Part shown: piece after piece, positions 22,112 through 33,855 of the stretch
Position numbering within the stretch: position 1 is the stretch's first letter
Layout of the letters: each line of letters opens with the position of its first letter
NCBI RefSeq assembly: GCF_000224145.3
Contig: NC_020168.2
Coordinates: 4,561,480 to 4,625,479, forward strand
Length of the DNA: 64,000 nucleotides
Source: Ciona intestinalis
Lineage: Eukaryota > Chordata > Ascidiacea > Phlebobranchia > Cionidae
Reading direction: 5' to 3'
Translations under genes and position numbers: made by a program
Notes under the pieces: generated by a model
The model's database searches: none
The model's input: only the letters and a program-made list of their open reading frames with translations
Told to the model about the DNA's origin: nothing

Positions 22112-24529
22112 CTACACAATGTTATATTTAGCATAGAGGTCTTTCTTTATTGGGGAATTTCGCAGCGGAAAGGCCGCCAAACACTTATCCGCTGTATCTG
22201 GAGCCCAGACACCAAGTTGAGAGTAGCAGAGTACCTCCATCAGTCGTTTAAGATGTGGACGCTGAATCGTTTTAAGCTCGAATTGTATTTTCTGGAAACG
22301 AGGAAATTGGATATCGCATATGTCCTTCGAAATGCATTGATCTGTGAATGTTAAACAGTAGTTTAGTAGCTGTTGCATTATTTTTAGGTTTTAATTCTGT
22401 GCATAAACATAATGTCACCTGATATTATAATTTTTTACTCGAACAGTCATGTTTTGACATGTCAGTAAAACGACAGTGAATAAAACGCTATGCATAATAA
22501 GAATGTAAAAGCGTATCTATAAGCATAATTCCCCATATTTTTTCGGCAAATTCCTTTTCATTTATTACAAAAACTGTAACTCACAGCCAATAGAACCATA
22601 TCTGCAAACTGGCTTGGAGTCGCTGTTGGGACACCATAAACATCCCTTGTTCTCACACGAAGTTTGATTTTCCCCGGCGACCGACTTGCAGTCGAAAATC
22701 GTAGAACACGAACTGCATGATTTGCACGTCTTTTCAGCTAAGTTCCTTGAGTTACAAGTATCTGTGTATATTATACTGTTTATGGTTCATAATTAAAAAA
22801 CCGAAGCGCTACAACATATACAGAAACTCACAAGATTACGCGACATAAAATATGCTATATAGAACACTTTAGGAAAAAATCGATTTGGTTTTGTTTTTTG
22901 GAATAGCATGACCACTTATTTAGTCAATTAAACGTCAATTGGTCTGTATTTTAAACCATACATTGCCGACCTTTACTATATTCTTTCAACAGAACACATC
23001 TTCTGTCTTCAGGTGACGATTCTCTACTGGAACACCAAGTTGCTCCTCGCTTGTTGCATTCTTCTTCGGAGCCTGCCTTTATGTAAGCGTTCGCCGGACA
23101 GTTGGAACACGAAGTACATTGAGAAGCAAGCGTCCTCAAAGCTATAGGTAAAACATTATAGCCTAACTTGTGGCGGGAAAGTGGGACATCGGGAAATGTG
23201 GTATTTATGTTATACCTGACGGTTGCCCGAATATGCATTCCCCATTACACCAAATGCAGCCTTCCCTTTGGCATCTTTTCTCATTGTTAAGGTTCGGGTT
23301 CGCTTCGTTTTCGAGACATTTATATTTCAAGTTACAAGTTGAGCATGATGTGCAGTTAAGGAAAGCTTCCACTTTCGGGAATGCTACGAAAAATATGACA
23401 GTTTATAATGATTGAACTTCCAGTTAAGTCAATGGTGCTTAGCAATGGGGGGACCTTTTCAATCTATTTCTCGTCACATTTGGTAGTAAACCAAGAACAT
23501 TTAAAGAATTATAAAACCGTATCATCACAACTGCCATAAGCCGTTGTTAATTGTTTAAAACACGATCAGGATATTTTGATATTATTTGCTAAAGTTGTCC
23601 CATCTTACCCCACGGTACAATATATTTTATATACCTCCACTTGGTAACGTAGCTGTTGTTGATACTGGTTTATTGTAGTAAACACAACGTGGTTGGTCTT
23701 GTACAGCTGCAGGTCCCAACCACAGGCAACCACGCATCTCACACGAAGCTTGGGAAACCGCATATGTTATAATGTCAGGGTGGCAGTTGATTCTTACTTT
23801 GCAGTTGCTGGTTGATGAACAACCCGCTGCTGCTGCTTCTAAAACTATATACCAAAGTTGGATTAGATGATACAGGTATACATGATTGAGTGCTAGTAAT
23901 GAATCCTCCCCCTACGATATCTGTTAGCCGTAACTACTAACCCATATAACCACCAACTCTTAACCCCTTAAAGTCAAAGTCTTCTTAATACCAACCTCTA
24001 ACACTTTCCACCACAATAACTGTAACGTGCCGCAGGATTCTTTCCTAGTGCCCATGATTGTTATAATTAAACATTAGTAATCAGTTTTCACGTAGGCCGA
24101 CTATTAAGCCTTAAAACCATTTTAGAGCAATAAGCCCAAAGCCCCATTCGAGATACGACAAAGCACTTTGTTTGTTTTTTTTTTTGTATATACCAGTGTG
24201 TAAGCTTTAGAAGTTTTCAGCCACCCTTTTAATTATAATGCCGCGTTCGTATTGTTCCTGTTTTACGTGAATTGTGCAAAAATCTGTTAAATTGGTCAGT
24301 TACAAAAGTTACCTTCTAAACTGGTCGCCTTGTTTAAAAAGCATTTGGCTATTCTACCATCGTCATTGGCACACCACTTGCAACCTGCAGCCTCACAAGT
24401 TGCCTGGTCATTCGGACGAACGTTGCAATCAATACGATCAGATGCCTGTATCACTGTTCCACTACATTCATTCCCACTTGCCGCTGGCAGCACAGACAAA
24501 GCCAAAACGCAAAAAGAAAGTAGGTACAT
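22112..24529 (-). CDS. Secreted Cys-rich protein with trefoil-like modules (paralogue 1)
   Basis: Six exons: 24529-24313, 23838-23635, 23383-23216, 23141-22971, 22761-22585, 22341-22112, total 1,167 nt, 388 residues, all joins in frame at phase 1. A signal peptide (MYLLSFCVLALSVLPAASG) starts it. Exons 1, 2, 3 and 5 each encode a module of the pattern (R/K)IxC...C...GC(L/K/I)W(C), close to the P-type trefoil core (RIDCNVRPNDQATCEAAGCK). Most modules also carry CxxC pairs before it. Exon 4 is a variant with RGATWC. Exon 6 holds a different, conserved end (RPHLKRLMEVLCYSQLGVW). No membrane segment is seen, so it is probably secreted. Exon structure matches the neighbour at 25590-28713 one for one, which shows tandem duplication. 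Function unknown; classical trefoil proteins act in mucus and epithelial protection. Confidence 0.85.
23440..23622. mobile_element. MITE family A, partial
   Basis: The core (TTTGGTAGTAAACCAAGAAC, GAATTATAAAACCG, AAACACGATCAGGATATTTT) and right terminus (GTTGTCCCATCTTACCCCAC) are clear, and the left terminus is degraded. It lies in intron 2 of the first trefoil-like gene, next to its splice donor at 23634. Confidence 0.7.
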
Positions 24530-25589
24530 AACTTACATAAATCTGTAACCCATTTTAATGCACGGGATCGTTAAAACATTTTGAAATTATCGGAAGAGTG
24601 TTTTAGGAAACTATTGCATTAATAAACAAAGCTTGAGTTCAAAAAAATCCAAAAAATAGCTCGTCTGGTTTAATTACAGTAAATGCTCGATCTACTTTCA
24701 CTAAACTACTGTTTCTAAAACATATTACCTGTGTAGTAAAAACAATTGTCTAAAACATTTTTTTAGTGAGCACATTTTACTCCACTCATTATTTCAGTAA
24801 AACAATCGCGTTGGTCTGTTTTTTTTACTGCATATTTTAGCAATCAGATCATGTCCTGCACAGTCAGACCTATATCTCACGTTCTCTATAAATTCGCGTC
24901 ACGTAGTTTTGTAGGTTTTGGTAAACTAGAACTTTGTTTCATCAACTTCCGCCGAAATCGTTACGTGTGAATGTTTGCTGCTATATGTGTGTGCGTGCTT
25001 TAAACTTAAACGGCCAGTGTTTCTATTGTCACCCCTATTGCAACGACATGGGCTATATTTGCACAGAACGTATGTATTAGCTTTGTAGTCGATGATCACA
25101 CGTTAAGAAATAGAGCTTTACGGGTGACCCTTGTGCATGTTGCTTTCTTGGTTATGTAGTACTGTGGTTATGTAGTAGATGGAACAGTATTGGCACCTAA
25201 ACTCAATTTTTCGGATCGTTTTTGAATAATTAACAAGGCTGTTTAAGAGTCGCTGGTTTAAGGTTTATATAATTCGTCTGTAAATGTTTTTTTACCACCA
25301 AATGAGATAAGAAAATAGAATGGAAACTCGTCCCATCTTGCCCCAACCTACAATTACTCTTTACCATCGCGTAGGCTAAATGGCTGTTTTTATGTTCAAT
25401 CCGCATATAAATTACGGCAATCGAAATTTCGATTAACGTTTGCTTTATTTTCGTTGAAACAACGTAATTGACAGTGTTACAGCATACTTGGATTGTCTTG
25501 AGTAAAACACGATTATAAATATTAGCACCGAAATAGATTCTTTACTTAGATTTTATGCAAATATTATATTTTGAGAAATTTGTAGCCCT
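24530..25589. other. Intergenic between the two trefoil-like genes
   Basis: About 1.06 kb holding the presumed promoter of paralogue 1 and the 3' flank of paralogue 2, with a diverged MITE family A copy at 25165-25365. No coding exon is recognised. Confidence 0.7.
25165..25365. mobile_element. MITE family A, diverged copy
   Basis: Core and right terminus (CTCGTCCCATCTTGCCCCAA) are recognisable; the left end is altered. It lies between the two trefoil-like genes. A shorter, internally deleted copy follows at about 26008-26132 in the last intron of the second gene. Confidence 0.6.
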
Positions 25590-28500
25590 TTAGGCCAAAG
25601 ATGCATTGTCTTCTATATCTCGAAATAGTGGTGCCAAGTAGAGCGGAGAGGCAGAAATGCACCGACTGGAAAAATCCTCCGACCAAATACCAAGCTGTGT
25701 GTAGCAAAGTACTTCCATAAGCTTCGTCGTGTGGGGGCGCTGTCCGTTACTTATCTTAAACTCAATGTCCTGGTATCGAGGATATTGGACACCGCATACG
25801 TCTTTGTTCATACAGGTATCTAAATAAATACAATATATTTTTATTTATTTCTTCGAAAATGATAGCGAATACAATGATATTGAAAAAGGCAATTAACCGC
25901 AAAACGACAGTTAAAACACGCTAGGCTATTTTAAAAGTTGTGGGAAAGAGCGTCAGTTGAAAAGCATGGCGATTAAACCCAATACATTTATGACTAGTGA
26001 GTAATATAGTAGAGTGGATCGGATACCTTTAGCAACTAATATTCAAGTATCCTGATCGTGTTTTAAACAATTAACAACGGTCTATGTTCGTGAGTTCGAG
26101 AGTTAAAAGATGTCCTATTTTCCCCCACCCTACTGTACATGTTTATTTTATTAGGCCTAAACCAGTTACCGCTGCAACACAGTCCGCACTCATTCAACAA
26201 GAAAACACATTCCGCACTCATTCAACATGTACGTTTATATAGGCTATGTTGTAAAGAATAAGCAGTAAAATTTAAAACTATGCCGTCGCTGTTTCGCCTC
26301 TAAAATTGGCCCAAATAGCAACCATATAGAATATACGTACATCCGTTCGACCCGTATCTGCACGTCGATTGGTTCGCAGTATTTGAACACCACAAACACC
26401 CTTTTAATTCGCAGGTGACCGCTGTTTCGTTGACACTAGTCGAGCAATCAAAGATTTCCTCACAGGTGGTACATGACTTGCAGTTTTCCTCTCCAACACG
26501 GCGAATCGTGCAATCGTCTGTAAATTCCAGGTAAACTCAACGTTATAAACATACATTTTACCCAAAGAATATTTTACTGTTGTAGGCCACATAATTCTAG
26601 GGACGCACATTACAGAATTAGGAGGTATTCTAAAATACCTTTCCAATCTAGAATTTTGAATCTTTATCTTTTTTTGGAAGACATATACCCTTTTTGCATG
26701 GTCACTTTTATGCGCGTAAGTACTCGCATATTTACTCGCAAACGCTTATGACGGTATGCGTGTTAACTTTGTATGCGTGTTAACTTTGAAAATTAACTTT
26801 GACGGTATGCGTGTTAACTTTGTATGCGTGTTAACTTTGAAAATACTCGCATATTTACTCGCAAACGCTTATGACGGTATGCGTGTTAACTTTGTTTTTG
26901 CGAGTTAATATGCGAGTACTTACGCGCATAAAAGTGACCATACAAAAAGGGTATTAGAACATCCAACAAAAACAAGGTTCATTTTTTTCACAATTGTTAC
27001 TTAACAAAATTGTTAGTATATTTTGACCAATTGTGGATGACATCATTATACAGAATGCTGCACCCCGTATTTAGATTCAAACATAATGTAACTTGACCCT
27101 TTTACCTTCAGATACATCATGAAGAACTATGCACTGTTTGTTGGTGTCTCTCTTTTCACACCATGTACCATGATGCTTTTTACAATCGTCACTATTACTG
27201 GCAACCATGTAAGCATTGTCTGTACAGTTGTCACATGAATAGCATTGTGATCCCAGGGTTGCTAGAGCTTTGGAATAAAAGCATTTGTAACACCTAAGTA
27301 TATATATAATATGAATGCATCTGCAATATTATAATTAACTAATGTTTTAATCTCTTTATATTTATTTCTCTTTTTTTCTCTTCAGATTTATTTCTTTGTT
27401 TTTTTTTATAAAGTTAAATAGAGCAAGCAAAAAACGTGTCTTAAAACCTTTTTACATCAGAACATGCTTAATCATTTTTTCTGCAATTTTACATGGATTA
27501 GACAAAAATAATATATATATATATATATATATGTTTGATATTAACATGAGTTGTGACCCTGACCCACCTGATGTGCCCGCCACTATACATTCATTAGTGC
27601 ATTCACACCATAGGCAACCTTCCCTCACACACCGTTCTGCAGTGACCTGGTCACTTGGAATATGAGCGAGACATTGCACTTTGTTTGTACACGTTTCACA
27701 GCTTGTACAAGTAGAAGCTATCTCGTATATTGGAAATACTATAATAAATTGTTACTGTTAGTCTTGTCTCCAATTTTCTTTTCTGAATAGGAAACTAGGA
27801 TGGTATAGATAAACAATATTCATGTTTTAGCGCACCATAATTTATTTTATAGGTAAGAATTCAATTGTATGTGGGATATGTGATTTAAGTAAGATTTGGC
27901 CCATTTTTCCCAAATAGCACACCGTACAAATATACCACATTAAATGCCAGTATCTGCTGTATATATGTAGTGTTATATTATCATTTATGGAATATTAATT
28001 TTACCTCCAGGAAAAACGGGGAACGCAGAAACAATGCTATTGTTATAATAGACGCACTTTGGTTCACTCGTTGCAGCATCAGAACCAAACCATAAGCATC
28101 CACGGGTTGTGCATAATTCTTCAGATGGTTGGTAAGTTATAATGTCCGGGTGGCAATCTACTTTTACTTTGCAATTATCTTTTGATTGACAGTTGCTCGC
28201 TGCCATTTGGACGACTGTGTGTGTAAGGTTTTAATGTATATTCGTTACTGGTTTAGCATAGGGTAAATAAAAAAAAGTGTTTTTAAATAACTCTATTAGT
28301 GGTTTTGGCACAATAACAAAACAATCCCCCAAATAAACCAATAGTTTCCCAACTAAAAATAAATTCCTAGAATGACCAAAAAATACAATTTAATGTAGTT
28401 TTGTACACGCATTAGCAAAAAAATTAATATTTAAAACATGCTTGTCTATCTTTATTTGTGATCCCTTCTAAAATGGTTAAAATCCACAATAAAACTTACT

Positions 28501-28713
28501 TTTGAACGGTTCTGTTTCATTTATAAAACACGTTGGTATATTGGATGCTTCACCAGTACACCACACACATTTATTAGCTTCACAAGTGCTTTGATCGTAT
28601 GGTTTCGGATAGCAATCAATCCTTTTATCAGCATCCACATTTGTCAAACAACTTGCCCACACTTGAGCTGCTATGCTTACCAAAATAACACACACAGCAC
28701 AAGAAAATCCCAT
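25590..28713 (-). CDS. Secreted Cys-rich protein with trefoil-like modules (paralogue 2)
   Basis: Six exons: 28713-28500, 28214-28005, 27717-27568, 27267-27106, 26517-26341, 25819-25590, total 1,143 nt, 380 residues, same phases as paralogue 1. A signal peptide (MGFSCAVCVILVSIAAQVWA) precedes RIDCYPKPYDQSTCEANKCV, then VDCHPDIITY...GCLW, VQCLAHIPSD...GCLWC, an exon with HHGTWC, and FDCSTSVNET...GCLWC. The last exon (RPHTTKLMEVLCYTQLGIW) parallels paralogue 1. Exons 5 and 6 have identical lengths (177 and 230 nt) in both genes. The acceptor of exon 3 (27718) has a weak pyrimidine tract but is the only one keeping frame. Ligand and tissue are unknown. Confidence 0.85.
26688..26951. mobile_element. 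Palindromic TIR element, 264 bp, TA flanks
   Basis: The ends form a 55-bp inverted repeat with two mismatches (CCCTTTTTG...TCGCAAA at 26688-26742, inverse at 26897-26951), flanked by TA on both sides (26686-26687, 26952-26953). The core holds repeated GACGGTATGCGTGTTAACTT blocks, including a partial tandem duplication of about 119 bp. No ORF. It lies in the fourth intron of paralogue 2. TA duplication fits a Tc1/mariner-type non-autonomous element (inference). Confidence 0.85.
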
Positions 28714-29678
28714 TGTCCTGAAACTAATATCTACTCAAAAATGTCCAACAAAATCAATTTTCTTTGTAATTAACAAGACCAGGCTAAAAAATATAGACTC
28801 ACCAGTTACTGCTACTATTATTGGCAACTACTAAACGTTTTAACACTTCCTGTCCAACTGACAGCTTGTAAACCAGGTTAAAGTGACAAGTTCTTTTCCT
28901 GTGATAACTTTATCTTTGCTACAGACATGTAATGTTTAAAATTGTATCCCAGACATTCAACCATTTTGTGTGATAAATGCGTTTTTTTTTCTTTTGCCTT
29001 ATGCGATTTCGGACAATTCTTTTATACATTTAATAAAATGGTTCAAATTGCATTCATGAAAAATTTATTAACATCACAACAGTTACATATTTTGTAATAT
29101 ATTTACAAAGTTTTTAAAGCATATATATATATTTAATTTTTCAAAGTTTTTTTAAATTATAACAACAAAAAAGGATTGGATCCAATAAGGATATTTTTTC
29201 ATTTTTACAATTTGTACAACAATACACAATGTAAAACAGCATAAAATTACGAATGTGGTGCTAATGCCAAATATCTACACATGCTAAATACAAATGTACG
29301 TAATGTATATATAGTCTAAATATGTACAAATTTACATATATGTTAAACATGTTAATATTTGTACATATGGAAATTTCTATGCCACAGCCAAGAACATTTG
29401 TACATCACATGTTTTATGACATTTAATGATTTACCATTATGCCAATAGCAGTTAAGTTAGGTGACATCTAACAACACAGATCCTTTAAATATTAACAATA
29501 GAGGCCATGAACATTATATGTAAATGCCTATGTCTTGTGATATGATAAGAAGTGACACTTGAAGTGTAAATGTGCTACATAAAACAAAGCGCTTCATGTT
29601 ATGAATTACCACAATTATAAGCATAGACAATAAGCATAAATAAGCATAATTATTATAAGCTTCAATGTGCACCTTTTT
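28714..29678. other. Intergenic, AT-rich
   Basis: Upstream region of paralogue 2 and 3' flank of the STAND ATPase. Strongly AT-rich, with short TA runs. Nothing else seen. Confidence 0.7.
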
Positions 29679-32600
29679 TTAATTGGGTTTATCACCCAAT
29701 TTTGTTAACTCTGCTTGAATTTTGCTTCTTAAAGCTGTGCTCATGTTTATGGTTGGCTCAAGGACTTGTTCACACAAAGCTCTCGCTCTTTCTTGTTTTT
29801 CGACGCGAAGTTTCAATTCTCCCTGAAGCAGGACAGCAGCTCTTGTGTAGTTGTATACTGCCCAAGGACGTAGAAAGGATTTTTTGTTTTGGTGTTGGTT
29901 CAGGAATTCATCAAAGCATTCTAATGCCTTGACGTACTCTTTTCCTGAAGCATAGAGCTTTCCTACGTAAATGAGGCATTTGTTTGCCATCTCCCACTCT
30001 TTTAGGTGCTGTAGAGCAAGTTGGTGCAAGTCTGTGCAATCAGCTTCTACATTTCTGTAGTGGCTGGGATCATCTGTAAAATAATGAAAACATTTAAACT
30101 CAATCGAGAGAACACTGTTGGTTGAAGATAAAAATTTAGTTGCTAAATCTGTGAGTGCTTTGATTTTGTAATGTTATTACTAAAAGACTAAGATTACAAT
30201 ATCATACTTTTAACATGTTTGAGACTATAAATTGATTGAGAAACACTTGCTGAAAAAATGTATGCATACAAACAGCTTACCTTTAACCAACCTGGTGTGT
30301 ATTCTCACCAGATATCTCTTGATGCTCAACTTTCTATACAGTTCGCTCTCTGTCTCGTTGATAATGAGCCAATCTGGACAACAACTCTTATCGGGAAACT
30401 GCTTGTCTAATGCTTCATCACAGGTTTCTTTCATCTTCAGCAGAATCTCTTTTGCAGCAGAAACCTGAGGATAATGATACAAGCTTAGCTGGATGGGTAT
30501 TGCCCCTGCCTGTACAGCAATATCTTCATAAATTAAACCGACTCCAAAATGTTCCCTGCATCTTATCGACAAATTGGAAGACAGCCGTGACAACCATAGA
30601 GCTTCTTCAAGCCTGTTCTTCTTGTCCTCCGGATTTAGTTTCGAATACAGAATGACTCTACTTGCATTATGGAAAATGGAAGCAAGCCTCTCCGCATAAA
30701 ACACTTTTTGATGTTGTTCTTCTGTTGGAATCACTTTACAACCACGTAGCATTTGGAAAATGTCTTGATTCATTTTTCCACATTTGTTAAAGATTTCTCT
30801 TGCCCTTTGAAACAAGACTTTATCTTCAACCTGTTGCTCCATAAAGTCCCAGTCTTTGTCTTGCACCAACATAACTTCACTTTCGTACTTTTGAATAATT
30901 TCAACAGGCAAAGACTTTGTTTTGACAATTCTTAATAGTTTATCTGCACAATCACTGATATATTTTCCACATTTATTCTGACAGATGAAAGGTTGTAGCT
31001 TTTTTTCATTACCTATCTCTGTACCAAGCTGCTTCATTACTAGTTCAAAAGCTTCGCTCATATATTCAAAGTTGTTTTCTGTTGCACCATAAGCTTCGTA
31101 TAGTTCACTTAACTGTAACTGTACCATGATGTCATCTTTGATGTATTTAGCTTCTTTTGCATGATCCAGTAATTTTCTTACATGTGGGGCGTACCCTTTC
31201 ATAGCCGTTATCATTTTTGGATCTCTTGTATCTTTGGTCACAGCACCCGCCAGTACACCTATCATTATTTTGAGAGAATTTTCTTCATGTGTGGTTTTTA
31301 CTCTGAATGCATGCAAGACAACTTCATGCAGTGTAATAAATTCCCCTTGTTCGTTTGTTTCCTTTTTGCAGAGATTGAGTTCAATCAATTCTTTGATTAA
31401 TTTTCCTGACTTTGAATTCAAATCCCCTGTCTCTCCAGTGGCTAAATGCTGGGAAATCTTGGTCAAAATTGTCCTTGGAATACTGTGATGATGCAAGTAT
31501 GACAAGCATGACATGACTTCTAATTGTTGTGGGCGATCTCTTCTGAATGGTAATGTAATTGCCTGAAAAATATGTGGAGCGCTCTTACCATAAACCTCTA
31601 TTTCTGATTCCCATTCTGATTTGTGCAGCTCCTTTTCATCATTCTTCAGTTTCTTTATGTAATCTTCATATGAGATACTATTAGACCTGCAGAAACCTCT
31701 TGCAGTCTGTAATCCAAGAATTGATCCACTGAAACGACGAAATACTTGCTTTGCAGCCTGATTTTCTACATCAGGGTGTTCCTGATCTTCCAATAAGTAT
31801 TTTAGACTCTCCTTCTCACTGAAACCTTTCATCTGGAACTCTGTATATGATACAGTACTATCAGCTTCGCCATGATGGAGTACAGTCTTGTAACGAGTGG
31901 CAATGTAAATGTGAAACCAGTCTGCAGGCGTCTCAGTTGCAAGAGAACGTAAGAGATCAAGTACGACTTGGGGCGGTTTACGTGGTATGTCTTCCAGAAT
32001 AAGCAAGACTGGTTTTTCCAATTCACAAACCATTTTTACGAATGAGCCAACAATGTTCTTCTTCAAGTCTTCAATGGTGGTAACTTTTCTATTCTCTGTT
32101 ATAAAGTTATGCTGAAACATTCTTTTTACCAAGTTTTGCAATTCCTCCTCTACTGCATGACCCTCATCCTCACATTGTATGTACCACTTTACAAAACCTA
32201 ATTTTCTATCATATGGAAACTTTTCAGCCAGTTTTCGCATAGTCTGTGTTTTACCAGTGCCAGGATATCCATTACAGTGAAAAATTACTTTCTCTTTTTT
32301 TTCCACTTCCTTAACAATTTTGGTGAATGTTTCGGTGTCAGTGAAATTGGTTATAGCTTTAGGAACAGAATCAATGCACGTTGACACTTGTAATGCTGTA
32401 AATAACAAAAAATAAATAAATGTAACTTGCTTTATCCTCGCAGGGACAAAAAACAACAGTCACTACAACATGGGTGTTCTGTCTCATACACCTCATGCCA
32501 CCTTACAAGTAACCACATATATTTTTATGTATGACAGTTAATTTGGACAATCCATTAGTGACCACTAGGTTGGAGCAATTATTGTTAACTTTCTTGCCCA

Positions 32601-32930
32601 AGAAAACATATGCCCACAATTGTAGCAGCGTTGAGCCTTGAACTCATTACCTCTGTGTTAAAGGCAGGTGCGCTAACAACTTTGCCACGGCCGGACAGAT
32701 CATATATTAATATGTATATTTACTTCTGTGCAATTACGTGTAAGGAATGTTGGTCATTTGTTTGTGTAACCATTAATTTTTTACGGAAAAAGATTAACAA
32801 AATTTAAGTGAAAAAAAATTTATTGCTGCAATTTATTGAGCAATAAATTGCATTCTCTTATGTTTAATGGGTTATTAGTTTACTCACTGATGTAGCTTAC
32901 AATTAACAGCTTACCTGCGTTAAGAGACAT
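29679..32930 (-). CDS. STAND P-loop ATPase, NB-ARC-like, with helical C-terminal region
   Basis: Three exons: 32930-32915 (MSLNA), 32395-30281, 30073-29679, total 2,526 nt, 841 residues, in frame. Walker A GYPGTGKT is at about residues 48-55, Walker B LLILEDIP at about 136-143 and an ATRY sensor-like motif near 171, followed by winged-helix-like and long helical regions. The C-terminal exon (LHQLALQHLKEWEMANKCLI, YASGKEYVKALECFDEFLN) looks like TPR repeats. This is the STAND class used as a nucleotide-driven switch in cell-death and immune sensors. Unlike those, the ATPase begins almost at the N-terminus with no CARD, death or TIR domain. The upstream ATG at 32456 lies in a SINE within intron 1 and is rejected. 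The gene is divergent from the dipeptidase. Immune role is inference. Confidence 0.8.
32410..32700 (-). mobile_element. SINE, near full length, minus
   Basis: Body (AAATAAATGTAACTTGCTTT, ACACCTCATGCCACCTTACA) then the tRNA-like head in reverse (TTGAACTCATTACC, TTTGCCACGGCCGG). It lies in the first intron of the STAND ATPase gene. Its sequence creates a spurious in-frame ATG upstream of exon 32395. Confidence 0.75.
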
Positions 32931-33855
32931 TTAACTACACTACTTTTCCACAAAACAACACAAAATGCTTCAAAGTTTTGTTACTCTAGTATAGAATTCC
33001 TAAAGGAGTAAAAATTATTCACGAAAGTAAAATACATCTGCACACGGCTGCTACCTGCAGAAAATGAGGAACGTCTATGAACTTGGTTCCTCTTACGTAC
33101 TGATAAATTGTTGTCGATTTAATTTCATACTTGTTTGTTGTTTGTCATTGTACATACAAGGTTAGGCAAACTGCTTTTATAGATCTGGCCCAGCTATTTA
33201 TGTATCGCTGTAGGATAGTTTTATTACTGTTTTGGCATTAACCTAACTAAACCTTTTAAAATGCACCTGTGCATTTAAAAGCACCTGTGCAGAGCTTAAT
33301 TATCAACTGGAAGCTAAATTTGCCCCTTGGTTAAAAAATTTGCCCATCTCTGAACGAAAACGATACAGTTTACACAGTGGCTCCCAGTCCATTAGTCTTT
33401 GGTTGTTTAATGTTAATTATTAACAAGGTAAATTTTCAATGGCGAAAGTAATTTATAATGATGACATTAATCAAGTTTTATTGTTTGTTGTCATAGTGTC
33501 CTAACAAATGACAAAATATATTTTTAATTAAGTGGCATATGGCAAGTAATGGCTGATTGAGCTTATTCTGTCTGCAGGAATCATAATTCCTTTTGCAAAC
33601 ACAAGTCATTTTGGCAAAAACAAGATTGTTTTGAAAAAAGGAATTCGTGATTAATCAGTCACTTGATTTGCACCTACCTTTATTTTATAAGAAACACTTC
33701 TTTTGTTTGTAACTTCTTCCCTGAAAATTTTCTTTTGTGCAGCATGTTTAGTGTGAGCAAACACATAAAGTGGGTCTTAAAAGTTATCAGGGAATAAAAC
33801 CTCGTCATTGTACATTAGTGTAAGTCTTGAAGAGAATTTAGAAGCAGTTGCAGCC
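32931..33855. promoter_or_regulatory. Divergent intergenic region, STAND ATPase / dipeptidase
   Basis: About 925 bp between two oppositely directed start codons (32930 minus, 33856 plus), so both promoters must lie here. No TATA box or known operator is evident by eye. A CACCTGTGCA duplication is at 33264-33290. Confidence 0.5.

Noticed and set aside
32396-32456. ATG at 32456 as start of the STAND ATPase, giving a signal-peptide-like N-terminus
   Set aside because: The added residues are encoded by SINE sequence inside intron 1. A consensus acceptor at 32396 and a short upstream coding exon (32930-32915) join in frame.
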